Assembly (NCBI GenBank): GCA_902493375.1
Contig: CABUPH010000007.1
Location: 59,049 to 123,048 of the forward strand
Direction of reading: 5' to 3'
DNA: 64,000 nt
Source of the DNA: an uncultured Collinsella sp.
GTDB lineage: Bacteria; Actinomycetota; Coriobacteriia; Coriobacteriales; Coriobacteriaceae
Positions 1-7,816 of the stretch are shown piece after piece. Each line of letters starts with the position of its first letter. Position 1 is the first letter of the stretch. Position numbers and translations under genes: made by a program. The notes under the pieces are model-generated. The model was not told the origin of the DNA. It worked only from the letters and a program-made list of their open reading frames with translations, and did no database searches.

Positions 1-231
1 GCCCACCGTGTACTGCTCGGGCGGGCGCGTGAGCACGTAGCCGCCGCCCTTGCCACGCATGCCCGAGAGCATGTTGGCACGTACTAGCGTAGCCAAGATG
101 TTCTCGAGATATTTCTCGGAAATCCCCTGTCGCGCCGCGATCTCTTTGAGCGGGATGCGACCGGCCGCCTGGTGCTCGGCCAGATCGACCATAACGCGCA
201 GGGCATATCTGCCCTTAGTAGAAACCAACAT
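1..231 (-). CDS. Rrf2-family transcriptional regulator (N-terminal part, cut by window edge)
   Basis: The minus strand from an ATG at 231 reads MLVSTKGRYALRVMVDLAEH and continues to the window edge, so only the first 77 residues are present. The start MLVSTKGRYALR, the helix-turn-helix segment around IPLKEIAARQGISEKYLENI and the wing RGKGGGYVLTRPPEQY are typical of the Rrf2 family (IscR, CymR, NsrR). The Fe-S cysteines of IscR would lie beyond the edge, so metal binding cannot be judged. It is divergent from cysK. In Firmicutes the Rrf2 protein CymR controls cysteine synthesis, so a CymR-like role on cysK is an inference from position. A purine-rich stretch (CCGAAAGGCAG) precedes the start. 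Confidence 0.85.
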   Translation of the reverse strand, partial: MLVSTKGRYALRVMVDLAEHQAAGRIPLKEIAARQGISEKYLENILATLVRANMLSGMRGKGGGYVLTRPPEQYTVG

Positions 232-379
232 GTATAGTGCTGCCTTTCGGTCATTTAGTCCGTAGAAATTCTAGCCGAAAAATTGGTTTTGAAAATACCC
301 ATTCCCGTCAAGATGGTTAATCGACTCGTAATAATCTTCTATTTCCTATTGCGTTACTAGGCTTTAGTGTCTACTATGC

Positions 380-409
380 TTGCCAACAGCAAAACGAACA
401 ACCTATAAG
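380..409 (+). promoter_or_regulatory. Candidate sigma-70 promoter of cysK
   Basis: TTGCCA at 380-385 and TATAAG at 404-409 are separated by 18 bases and lie about 75 bases before the cysK start. The surrounding intergenic stretch (232-484) is AT-rich compared with the genes and lies between two divergent genes, so an Rrf2 operator is likely here. I could not pick out a convincing operator by eye. Confidence 0.45.
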
Positions 410-484
410 GTTTGTGGGTTTCGCTGCTACACACACCGTAAAACCACACGGTATCCAGTCATTTGAACACTTTGGAGGTTCATC

Positions 485-1423
485 ATGAGCAAGGTTTACA
501 CGTCCATCGATCAGCTTATCGGCCGCACCCCGCTCCTGGAGCTCACTCACTTTGAGGCCGATGAGGACCTCAAGGCCCGCGTGCTCGTCAAGCTGGAATA
601 CTTCAACCCCGCCGGATCCGTCAAAGACCGCGTCGCCAAGAACATGATCGACGAGGCCGAGAAGGCCGGCAAGCTCGTGCGCGGCGGCGACTACACCATC
701 ATCGAACCCACGAGCGGCAACACCGGCGTCGGCATCGCCTCGGTGGCGGCGGCTCGCGGCTACAAGGTGATCATCACCATGCCCGAGACCATGTCCGTCG
801 AGCGCCGCAAGCTTATGCAGGCATATGGCGCACAGCTCGTGCTCACCGACGGTTCCAAGGGTATGAAGGGCGCCATCGCCAAGGCCGAGGAGCTGCAGAA
901 GGAGACCCCCAATAGCATTATCGCCGGCCAGTTTGTGAACCCCGCCAACCCCGCCATCCACAAGGCCACGACCGGTCCCGAGATCTGGGACGATACCGAC
1001 GGCAAGGTCGACATCTTCGTCGCCGGCGTCGGCACCGGCGGCACCGTGACCGGCGTGGGTGAATTCCTCAAGGAGCAGAACCCCGAGATTCAGGTTGTCG
1101 CCGTCGAGCCCGCCACCTCCCCGGTACTCTCTAAGGGCCAAGCCGGCCCGCACAAGATCCAGGGTATCGGCGCCGGCTTTGTGCCCGACGTCCTCGACAC
1201 CCAGGTCTATGACGAGATCATCCCCGTCGAGAACGACGACGCCTTTGCCACCGGCCGCGCCGTGGGCCACAAGGAGGGCGTGCTCGTGGGCATTTCGTCC
1301 GGCGCCGCCGTGTGGGCCGCGCTGCAGCTGGCCAAGCGCCCCGAGAACGAGGGCAAGACCATCGTGGCGCTGCTCGCCGACACCGGTGAGCGCTACCTGT
1401 CCACGGCACTGTTCCAGGACTAG
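485..1423 (+). CDS. cysK: Cysteine synthase A (O-acetylserine sulfhydrylase)
   Basis: The product is a 312-residue PLP enzyme that makes cysteine from O-acetylserine and sulfide in the cytoplasm. The PLP-lysine motif NPAGSVKDRVAKNM lies near residue 40, followed by the substrate loop TSGNTGVGIA, the phosphate-binding glycine loop GVGTGGTVTGVG and the C-terminal GISSGAA. Length fits CysK. The ATG at 485 has a strong GGAGG eight bases upstream. The gene stands alone and is followed by a hairpin with a T tract (1539-1577). The divergent Rrf2 gene suggests control by cysteine or sulfur status. The enzyme could also act as a CysM-like paralogue, but the motifs favour CysK. Confidence 0.95.
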   Translation: MSKVYTSIDQLIGRTPLLELTHFEADEDLKARVLVKLEYFNPAGSVKDRVAKNMIDEAEKAGKLVRGGDYTIIEPTSGNTGVGIASVAAARGYKVIITMPETMSVERRKLMQAYGAQLVLTDGSKGMKGAIAKAEELQKETPNSIIAGQFVNPANPAIHKATTGPEIWDDTDGKVDIFVAGVGTGGTVTGVGEFLKEQNPEIQVVAVEPATSPVLSKGQAGPHKIQGIGAGFVPDVLDTQVYDEIIPVENDDAFATGRAVGHKEGVLVGISSGAAVWAALQLAKRPENEGKTIVALLADTGERYLSTALFQD

Positions 1424-1538
1424 AGCTTCTCGTTCTTAGAACGAGTCCAAGGCACGCCGGCCTCCCCTCTCTCTTCTGGCGGCCTGGGCTCATCCCAACA
1501 GGGTGTCCCACATGACGCCCGAACTTGCTACAATGTCT

Positions 1539-1577
1539 GCGGCGCGGAACCAGCCTCCCGCGCCGCTTTTCTTTTTT
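1539..1577 (+). terminator. Hairpin plus T tract between cysK and mnmA
   Basis: GCGGCGCGG (1539-1547) pairs perfectly with CCGCGCCGC (1558-1566) across a 10-base loop. It is followed by TTTTCTTTTTT, the form of a rho-independent terminator. It sits only 30 bases before the mnmA start, and a TACAAT box lies just upstream at 1529-1534. It can therefore be read either as the cysK terminator or as a hairpin at the very start of an mnmA transcript. Confidence 0.75.
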
Positions 1578-1606
1578 GGCCACATGCCACCAAGGAGAAC
1601 CTCCCC

Positions 1607-2707
1607 ATGCACAACAAGCGCGTGCTCGTCGCCATGAGCGGCGGCGTCGATTCCAGCGTGACCGCGTATCTGCTCAAAAGTCAGGGTTACGAATGTGTCG
1701 GTGCCACCATGCGCCTCACCTGCCCCGCACCCGATCCCGCAACAGGCATGAGTAAGGTCGACCGCGATATCGCCGATGCAAAGGCCGTCGCCGAGCGCCT
1801 GGGGATACCCCATCACGTGCTCGACCTGCAGCAGACCTTCGACCGCAACGTGATCGAGCGCTTCGTGACTGCCTACCAGGAAGGACTGACGCCCAACCCG
1901 TGCATCATCTGCAACCGCCATATTAAGTTTGGCGCGTTGCTCGATGCAGCGCTCGATATGGGCTGCGACTACATCGCCACAGGTCACTACGCCAAAACGA
2001 GCCAGGCGTCCGACGGCACCTGGCAGCTGTACCGTGGCGAGGACCCCAAGAAGGACCAAAGCTACTTTTTGTATTCGCTTACGCAGGAGCGCCTGGCACG
2101 CACAATCTTTCCGCTGGCAGGCCTGGACAAGGAGCACGACGTGCGCCGCATTGCCGCCGAGCAGGGCTTCATCAACGCCAAGAAGGCCGAAAGCGAGGAT
2201 ATCTGCTTTATTCCAGACGGCGACTACGCGGGCTATATCGAGCACCGCTGCGGACATGCCGCTGCACCGGGCGACATTGTGTGGCGCGACGGCAGCGTGG
2301 TCGGACGCCATAACGGCGCGTTGCGCTATACCATCGGCCAGCGCAAGGGCTTGGGCGTCGCGATGGCGCATCCCGTGTATGTGACGGGCGTCGACACCGT
2401 CAACAACACCGTGCATCTGGGCGAGGCCGAGGACCTGACGGCCACAGCGCTCACGGCCAACGACTGGATCTGGAGCGCCCCCGCCGACCGCATGGAAGCA
2501 GGGCTCGATGCCGGCGGCATTCGCGTGGGCGCCAAGCACCGCTACCGTCAGAAAGACCAGGCAGCGACCCTTACGCGCGGCGAAGACGGGCAAATGCTGC
2601 TGACTTTTGACGAGCCGCAGCGAGCCATCGCCCCCGGCCAAGCCGTTGTAGTCTACCGCGGCGACATCGTCCTCGGCGGCGGCACGGTAACCGGCGCACT
2701 TAAGTAG
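1607..2707 (+). CDS. mnmA: tRNA-specific 2-thiouridylase MnmA
   Basis: This 366-residue enzyme adds sulfur to U34 of tRNAs for Lys, Glu and Gln. The ATP-binding PP-loop SGGVDSS is near residue 10. The catalytic cysteine lies in NPCIICNRHIKFG near residue 103 and the persulfide cysteine in SEDICFIPDGDY near residue 200. The C-terminal beta-barrel segment GLGVAMAHPVYVTGVD is also present. The length is normal. The start is set by AAGGAG 12 bases upstream. It takes sulfur from a cysteine desulfurase, which fits the preceding cysK only loosely. Its tRNA substrates tRNA-Glu and tRNA-Gln families occur elsewhere in the window, but the two genes there have CUG and CUC anticodons. Confidence 0.96.
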   Translation: MHNKRVLVAMSGGVDSSVTAYLLKSQGYECVGATMRLTCPAPDPATGMSKVDRDIADAKAVAERLGIPHHVLDLQQTFDRNVIERFVTAYQEGLTPNPCIICNRHIKFGALLDAALDMGCDYIATGHYAKTSQASDGTWQLYRGEDPKKDQSYFLYSLTQERLARTIFPLAGLDKEHDVRRIAAEQGFINAKKAESEDICFIPDGDYAGYIEHRCGHAAAPGDIVWRDGSVVGRHNGALRYTIGQRKGLGVAMAHPVYVTGVDTVNNTVHLGEAEDLTATALTANDWIWSAPADRMEAGLDAGGIRVGAKHRYRQKDQAATLTRGEDGQMLLTFDEPQRAIAPGQAVVVYRGDIVLGGGTVTGALK

Positions 2708-2715
2708 CCGCGGGT

Positions 2716-4089
2716 TTATCGCTGCACGTGTCGAAGTACCTCAACGGCGGCACTAACCTCGATTACGCGACGCTCGAGGCCACGGCAAATGGCCTCGAGT
2801 CGACCCTCCGCCGTCGCCCATTCGCTCTGCGAAAGAATCTCGATCGCCTCATCAACAAATCCGTCGAGTCGCGATGCGTCGAACCAACCGAGTGAGTCCG
2901 CAAGCGCCAGCTGGACGGAAGGGTCGGGCCCAAACGGCTTAGCGGAAAACCCAAACTCCCCAGCTGCGAGCACGGCAGTTGGCACGTTGTACCACAGGCA
3001 GTTGCCGCTATCGAACAGCGGAGCAGGTTTTATCTCCAGGGTGTCGACATTGCGGATGATGCCGAAGTTTCGCCAATGGCGGTCGCTGTTGGCCAAAAGG
3101 GCATCGCAGACAATCATCTGCGACATAGACCTTCTCACAGCGGCCTCATCGGCACCATGCTTGCCAAGGTAGCGACAGTATCGATCGTATGTCGAGTTTC
3201 CCCGCTGGCCGCCAAGGGCGTTCTTAACGTAAACAGCCGGAACATATTCCTCGCGGCCATCAAGAAAGTCGTCGCACAGACAGACAGGGCCATCGAACAT
3301 CCGCTCAACCGTATAAGGAACAAACTCGCCCTCCGATAGCAGGCGGCGATGCAGTGCCGTTGCGACCGCCTCGTTAAAGGGACGTTGATCGTCCATGCCG
3401 CATCCCTTGACCAGAACGCGAACGCCGTTGCGAATCATCCACGATTTAGGGAGCTCGCCCTCGGACGTGTTATCCGGATTTTTAAGACCGATGCCCTCCA
3501 GCCAACCCGAACGCCCCTCGGGCGCCGATCGCTCAAATTCGTTCTCAAAGTAATTGATGTTTTGCCATTTGAGTTCGTCGCAATCGGCCGGCCGCAGCCA
3601 ATAACAATCCGAAAGCGATAGGCCCAGGCACCGAACCGGAACCTCGATGCCACTGGCAATCCCCAGTTCACGATAGCGCGAGATAAGCCCAGGGCGAACA
3701 TCGGGCACCAACCGATGCCCCCACCACGCGTTGAGCTCCCGCTTATTCACCGTTGGAGAAGAACTCGAGCATGTGCCGAACGGCATTCGTTGCGCATCGA
3801 GGACCTCGGCGATTTCGAAGGGAAACTCGCGCGTCGGATCAAATGAGACATGCGCGACCTCATGGTCGGCCGACATCAGCGTAAACTTGCGTCCCACATC
3901 GGCCGCAGGACGGCGTCCTCGCTTGCGAACCTTTTGATAGGCGATCGCAGAATTGTACTCGACCATCTTCCGGCCGCCCACAATATCGCACACAAGCGTC
4001 CCCGATGCGGCAAGTTGCGATATGCGGGCTTTCGTAACGCCCAACAGGTGGGCCGCATCACCCATAGATAAGTACTCAGATGTATTCAT
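2716..4089 (-). CDS. HTH domain fused to a HipA-like kinase domain
   Basis: This is a 457-residue single polypeptide. Residues about 1-55 form an excisionase/MerR-like helix-turn-helix (SMGDAAHLLGVTKARISQL) that ends in a basic stretch KVRKRGRRP. Residues about 200-430 look like the HipA C-terminal kinase fold: a lysine strand IRNGVRVLVKG, the helix EAVATALHRRL, the catalytic loop ANSDRHWRNFG and the metal-binding PAPLFDSGN. HipA kinases usually need a separate HipB repressor. Here a DNA-binding domain is built in, and no hipB-like gene is adjacent. An in-frame GTG (4101) and ATG (4098) exist upstream, but the ATG at 4089 has GAGGTG at correct spacing. Its function as a toxin, as a regulator of its own gene, or as something else is inference. 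Confidence 0.7.
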   Translation of the reverse strand: MNTSEYLSMGDAAHLLGVTKARISQLAASGTLVCDIVGGRKMVEYNSAIAYQKVRKRGRRPAADVGRKFTLMSADHEVAHVSFDPTREFPFEIAEVLDAQRMPFGTCSSSSPTVNKRELNAWWGHRLVPDVRPGLISRYRELGIASGIEVPVRCLGLSLSDCYWLRPADCDELKWQNINYFENEFERSAPEGRSGWLEGIGLKNPDNTSEGELPKSWMIRNGVRVLVKGCGMDDQRPFNEAVATALHRRLLSEGEFVPYTVERMFDGPVCLCDDFLDGREEYVPAVYVKNALGGQRGNSTYDRYCRYLGKHGADEAAVRRSMSQMIVCDALLANSDRHWRNFGIIRNVDTLEIKPAPLFDSGNCLWYNVPTAVLAAGEFGFSAKPFGPDPSVQLALADSLGWFDASRLDGFVDEAIEILSQSEWATAEGRLEAICRGLERRVIEVSAAVEVLRHVQR

Positions 4090-4167
4090 ATGCCGCATCA
4101 CCTCGTTAAGTATTCCAAACGTAAAGTTAATTGGTTACATACAGCATAATACTAAACAGACTGAAGC

Positions 4168-4194
4168 GAAAAAAGGCCCGAGCAATCGGGCCTT
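4168..4194 (-). terminator. Terminator downstream of the M42 peptidase gene
   Basis: On the minus strand AAGGCCCGA and TCGGGCCTT form a 9-bp stem with a 4-base loop, followed by a run of six T. It lies 36 bases beyond the stop codon of the M42 peptidase gene. Confidence 0.8.
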
Positions 4195-4229
4195 AGAGCA
4201 ATTGGTCAGCCGAGTCGCAAGCTGCTCCC

Positions 4230-5258
4230 CTAGCGTTGTACGTAGGCTCGGACCAGCTCGTAGGTGTTGCGCACGCCGTCGATGTGGCTGCGCTCGTAGT
4301 TGTGGCTCGCGTACACGCCGGGGCCGATCAGGCCGTGACGGATGTCGTAGCCGGCAGAAAGCGTGGCCTCAACGTCTGAGCCGTAGTGCGGATACACGTC
4401 GATGGCGTAATCGAGGTCCAGCTCACGCGCGATGTTGGACAGCGTGGTTACCAGGTCGTAGTTGTACGGACCGCCCGAATCCTTGGCGCAGATTGAAACC
4501 ATGCGCTCGGTGCAGCCCAGGTCGTCACCCACGCAGCCCATGTCCACGCTAATCATCTCGCGCGTGTCGGCCGGCACAAAGGCACCGCCGTGGCCGACCT
4601 CCTCGTACACCGTAAAGAGCAGCGATACCTTGCGCGAAAGCGTCACCTCGCCAGCGGCGACGGCACGCGCCAAGCCCAGCAGAATCGACGCGGACAGCTT
4701 GTCGTCAAGGAAGCGACTCTTGATGTAGCCGCTCTCCGTCACCGTGGTACGCGGGTCCATAGCGATGATGTCGCCGGTCTGAATACCCAGCTCGAGCACA
4801 TCGTCCTTGCTGTCAACGTTCTCGTCGAGCAGGATTTCCATGTTCTTCTCGATGGTCTTGACCGGCTCATCGGCCACATGCGCCGAAGGCTCGGTATTGA
4901 GGACCACGCCCGTGTAGACATTGCCGTCACGCGTGTAGACGGTGCAGTTCTCGCCATCGGCCGTGGACCACTGGTGCCCACCGAGGGTCGTGGGGCGCAG
5001 GCGACCATTGTCCTTAATGGAGCGCACCATGGCGCCCAGGGTATCGACATGGCTCGCCAACACGAGCGGCTCGCCCTCGCCGCCAAGTTCAACCAGCACG
5101 TTGCCCTTATTGGAGCGCTCAGGCCCAAAGCCCATATCGCGCAACGTTTCCATCAGATAATCAGTCGCCGCACGGGTATAGCCCGTAGGCGAAGCAATAG
5201 AAGTCAGCGCCTTCAACTGGTCAGTAATATAGGAGAGCGTAGAATCCATCTTGGACAC
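4230..5258 (-). CDS. M42-family metallo-aminopeptidase
   Basis: The protein has about 342 residues and belongs to the cytoplasmic M42 family (glutamyl aminopeptidase / CelM type), which removes N-terminal residues using two metal ions. Metal and catalytic residues are visible in order: LASHVDTLGAMV (first His and Asp), FLDDKLSASILLGLARA (bridging Asp), YEEVGHGG (Glu-Glu), SVDMGC (Asp) and the last histidine region HYGSDVEA. The GTG at 5258 (reading VSKMDS) has AAAGGG eight bases upstream and is preferred. An ATG at 5249 would give three fewer residues. An open frame extends further upstream to 5315, but it has no ribosome site. Substrate preference cannot be read from the sequence. Confidence 0.88.
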   Translation of the reverse strand: MSKMDSTLSYITDQLKALTSIASPTGYTRAATDYLMETLRDMGFGPERSNKGNVLVELGGEGEPLVLASHVDTLGAMVRSIKDNGRLRPTTLGGHQWSTADGENCTVYTRDGNVYTGVVLNTEPSAHVADEPVKTIEKNMEILLDENVDSKDDVLELGIQTGDIIAMDPRTTVTESGYIKSRFLDDKLSASILLGLARAVAAGEVTLSRKVSLLFTVYEEVGHGGAFVPADTREMISVDMGCVGDDLGCTERMVSICAKDSGGPYNYDLVTTLSNIARELDLDYAIDVYPHYGSDVEATLSAGYDIRHGLIGPGVYASHNYERSHIDGVRNTYELVRAYVQR

Positions 5259-5377
5259 CAAAGTCACCCTTTCATATCGAATTAAACCCACAGCAACGAT
5301 ACCACCGCGAACCATCTTTTTACCCAGCGAGATGACCCGTCGAGCTTCCCAGAGCAGCGCCCGCCTCGATAACGAGC

Positions 5378-5507
5378 CGGCGGGCCCCTGCCCGTAAGCC
5401 CCAGAATCTTTCCGCAGGACAGAAGGAGGCCCCGCCGCACGTAGTGCGCAGCGGGGCCTCCGACATGTCCGAGGACGATTCTGGGGCTAACGGGCAGGGG
5501 CCCGCCG
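5378..5507. repeat. Nested three-tier inverted repeat
   Basis: Outer arms of 30 bases (5378-5407 and 5478-5507) match at 29 positions. Inside them lie a 5-bp pair (5417-5421 with 5466-5470), an 11-bp stem (5425-5435 with 5451-5461) and a 5-bp stem CGCAC/GTGCG (5436-5440 with 5444-5448). It fills the gap between the end of the alcohol dehydrogenase gene and the start of the M42 peptidase gene, both on the minus strand. It may help end the dehydrogenase transcript, but it is far larger than a terminator and has no clear T tract. The same architecture recurs at 32697-32782 and 55549-55676. Confidence 0.8.
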
Positions 5508-5514
5508 AACCATG

Positions 5515-6681
5515 TTAGGCAGCCGGGCAGATCTTTTTGAAGAGCTCGATGACGTCGTCGAGCGTCGCCTCGCGCGGGTTGCCCGGGAAGCAGGCGTCGG
5601 CCATGGCGTCTTTGGCCAGGACCTCGATCTCGTCAGCCTTCATGGCCTCGCAGACATGCGGGATGTTCACGTCGGCGGAGAGCTGCTTAACAGCAGCAAT
5701 GGCAGCATCGGCGGCCTCGTCGGTGCTCATGCCCGTGGTGTCAACACCCATGGCAACGGCAACCTTGGCCAGGCGCTCAGCGCAAACCGGCTTGTTGAAC
5801 TCCATGGCAATCGGCAGCAGCATGGCGCAAGCGACGCCGTGCGGGGTGTCGTAGTGAGCGGACAGGGTGTGAGCCATGGCGTGGTCGATGCCCAGGCCAA
5901 CGTTGGAGAAGCCCATGCCGGCGACATACTGGCCAAGGGCCATGCCCTCGCGGCCGGAGCCGGGCTGGCCGGACTTGGCCTCGGCGACGGAGTCACGCAG
6001 GTTCTCGCTGATCAGCTTAATAGCCTCAAAGTGGAACATGTCGGAGAGCTCCCAGGCACCCTTGGTGGTGTAGCCCTCGATGGCGTGGGTCAGAGCGTCC
6101 ATACCAGTGGAAGCGGTCAGGCCGGCGGGCATGGAGGCCATCATGTCGGGGTCGACGACGGCGACCTCGGGGGCGTCGTTGGTGTCGACGCACACGAACT
6201 TGCGGACCTTCTCGGGGTCGGTGATGACGTAGTTGATGGTCACCTCGGCGGCGGTACCGGCGGTCGTCGGCACGGCGATGGTGAACACGGCGTGGTTCTT
6301 AGTGGGAGCAACGCCCTCGAGGCTGCGGACATCAGCGAACTCGGGGTTGTTGATGATGATGCCGATGGCCTTGGCAGTGTCCATGGAGGAGCCGCCACCG
6401 ATGGTCACGATAGCGTCAGCCTCGGCGGCCTTGAAGGCCTCGACGCCGTCCTTGACGTTCTGGATAGTGGGGTTGGGCTTAATCTCGGAGTAGAGGCTCC
6501 AAGCGATGCCGGCAGCGTCGAGCTCGTCGGTCACCTTAGCGGTAACGCCAAACTTGACCAGATCGGGATCGGAGCAGACGAAAATCTTCTTGTAGCCGCG
6601 ACGCTGGAGCTCGCCGGGGATCTCCTTGATGGCGCCGGAACCATGATAAGAGATGGTATTGAGAACGAAACGATTAGCCAT
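5515..6681 (-). CDS. fucO: Iron-dependent alcohol dehydrogenase, lactaldehyde reductase type
   Basis: This 388-residue group III (iron-containing) alcohol dehydrogenase closely follows E. coli FucO along its length. Shared stretches include NNPEFADVRSLEG, IPTTAGTAAEVTINYVITD (here VPTTAGTAAEVT), THAIEGY and ALGQYVAGMGFSNVGLG. The NAD loop is GGGSSMDTAKAIG. The iron ligands are Asp and His in GIDHAMAHTLSAHYDTPHG. FucO interconverts lactaldehyde and 1,2-propanediol. Here it may instead be a general NAD-linked alcohol dehydrogenase, since no fucose genes are next to it. The ATG at 6681 has GGGAGG at ideal spacing; a longer open frame upstream lacks one. Confidence 0.88.
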   Translation of the reverse strand: MANRFVLNTISYHGSGAIKEIPGELQRRGYKKIFVCSDPDLVKFGVTAKVTDELDAAGIAWSLYSEIKPNPTIQNVKDGVEAFKAAEADAIVTIGGGSSMDTAKAIGIIINNPEFADVRSLEGVAPTKNHAVFTIAVPTTAGTAAEVTINYVITDPEKVRKFVCVDTNDAPEVAVVDPDMMASMPAGLTASTGMDALTHAIEGYTTKGAWELSDMFHFEAIKLISENLRDSVAEAKSGQPGSGREGMALGQYVAGMGFSNVGLGIDHAMAHTLSAHYDTPHGVACAMLLPIAMEFNKPVCAERLAKVAVAMGVDTTGMSTDEAADAAIAAVKQLSADVNIPHVCEAMKADEIEVLAKDAMADACFPGNPREATLDDVIELFKKICPAA

Positions 6682-6780
6682 TGATAGCCTCCCATCGTGT
6701 GCGGGGCACCCATTACGCCCCACGCTATGAGTCCCATCCTAACGCTTTTGAAACGAAAAACACGTGAGAACGTCAAATTT

Positions 6781-6797
6781 GTTAAAGCGTTTCAACA
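6781..6797. promoter_or_regulatory. Possible LacI-type operator upstream of the alcohol dehydrogenase gene
   Basis: GTTAAAGCGTTTCAAC has an imperfect dyad around a central CG pair, the usual form of LacI-family operators. It lies about 100 bases upstream of the dehydrogenase start. This is a weak, eye-level call. Confidence 0.25.
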
Positions 6798-6846
6798 GAT
6801 GATGAAAAATATTGCGGCAAAGGGACAGCCCCTTTGCCGCATTCGG

Positions 6847-7563
6847 TTACTTTCGACAGCCCTCTTTCCAAGCCTCGGCCGCAACCTTCCAGCGTAAGCG
6901 CAAGTCGCGCTCGCGGTCGATGAACATGATGGCAAACGCGACAAACAGCAGCAAGCTCGCCACGACGATGGCGTGCAGGCCCATGCGCTCAATACACCAG
7001 TTGCCCAACACGGCGCCAAACACAAAGGTAAAGATCACGCCAAAGTACAGCAGGCCGTTTTCCAAAAAGCCGCGCCTGTGGGTGATGATGTAATCGTCCA
7101 CGTTTTGCAGCGCGTTGCGCAAGTTGCCGATGCACATGGTCGTAGCGATGCCGTGACCGTGGATCTTGCGGAAGCTCTCGACCTGCATGCCGCAGGCAAA
7201 CGAGGTGAGGCAGTTGGCGAGCAGGTTGAAATTGCCGCCCGGGATAAAGCTCACACCCAGCAAGATGACGGCTTCAAAGAACACCGTCACTTGGCGCCAG
7301 TGAATCACGCTGCCAAACCGTTCGTGTACCAGGTCGGCAAGCATAATGCCCACGGCAAACGACACCACAGGGAAGAAGTAGCGCCCCGCAAGTGCCCAAT
7401 TGCCCTCCGAGATGCTCACGCCCACAAGCAGGATGTTGCCCGTCTGCGCGTTTGCGAAAACATGGTCGCGCCCAATGTACGAATACACATCCATAAAGCC
7501 GCCGGCGAGCGCCAGGATAATGCCCAGTTCGATGGACTCCGATATCTGTTTGGCACGCTGCAT
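6847..7563 (-). CDS. DUF1275 (YoaK-type) integral membrane protein
   Basis: The protein has 238 residues and about six membrane segments. The start MQRAKQISESIELGIILALA and the motif GGFMDVYSYIGRDHVFANAQTGN (the family hallmark of G-x-x-D-x-x-S and a later ANAQTGN) identify DUF1275. A loop CGMQVESFRKI and GNLRNAL also fit. Its transport function is unknown in the family. The ATG at 7563 has AGGAGG upstream. A longer open frame to 7797 would overlap the divergent YgiQ promoter and has no ribosome site. Clusters of C and R at the end (ERDLRLRWK) suggest a cytoplasmic tail. Confidence 0.85.
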   Translation of the reverse strand: MQRAKQISESIELGIILALAGGFMDVYSYIGRDHVFANAQTGNILLVGVSISEGNWALAGRYFFPVVSFAVGIMLADLVHERFGSVIHWRQVTVFFEAVILLGVSFIPGGNFNLLANCLTSFACGMQVESFRKIHGHGIATTMCIGNLRNALQNVDDYIITHRRGFLENGLLYFGVIFTFVFGAVLGNWCIERMGLHAIVVASLLLFVAFAIMFIDRERDLRLRWKVAAEAWKEGCRK

Positions 7564-7744
7564 CGTCGTGCATCCTCCTTGTTGACGACCCTCTCGTGCG
7601 TTGGCGGAAACATAGCCGCCGTTCATACTGTAACCCATTGACAACATGGCGTGCGCGCGAGACGGCTCCTTCGACACGGGGATACACAGTCTGGAAACAA
7701 ACGGCGCCCGCATCGGCACGCCGATCCGCCAGCCCATGTACTCC

Positions 7745-7779
7745 ACCAGTCTTTTTAGCCCCGTCCCAAAAAGACTGGT
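7745..7779. promoter_or_regulatory. Perfect 12-bp inverted repeat next to the ygiQ promoter
   Basis: ACCAGTCTTTTT (7745-7756) and AAAAAGACTGGT (7768-7779) pair perfectly around an 11-base loop. A TACAAT box (7780-7785), a candidate -10 for the ygiQ-type gene, begins at the very next base. The placement between divergent genes suggests an operator or a cruciform rather than a terminator, since no T run follows on either strand. Confidence 0.5.
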
Positions 7780-7816
7780 TACAATTACGTGCAGCATACA
7801 AACACCGGGAGGGATC

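Noticed and set aside
1429..1445. CTCGTTCT-T-AGAACGAG palindrome as the cysK terminator
   Set aside because: The one-base centre cannot form a stable loop and no T run follows; the hairpin at 1539-1577 is better.
5378..5507. Transposon or insertion-sequence ends
   Set aside because: There is no transposase between or near the arms and no flanking target duplication that I could see.
5512..6684. Plus-strand Gly/His/Val-rich frame
   Set aside because: It is antisense to the alcohol dehydrogenase and has no recognisable domain.
7564..7816. Longer N-termini for the DUF1275 and YgiQ proteins
   Set aside because: The extra codons would make the two divergent genes overlap, and neither extended start has a ribosome site, whereas 7563 and 7817 do.
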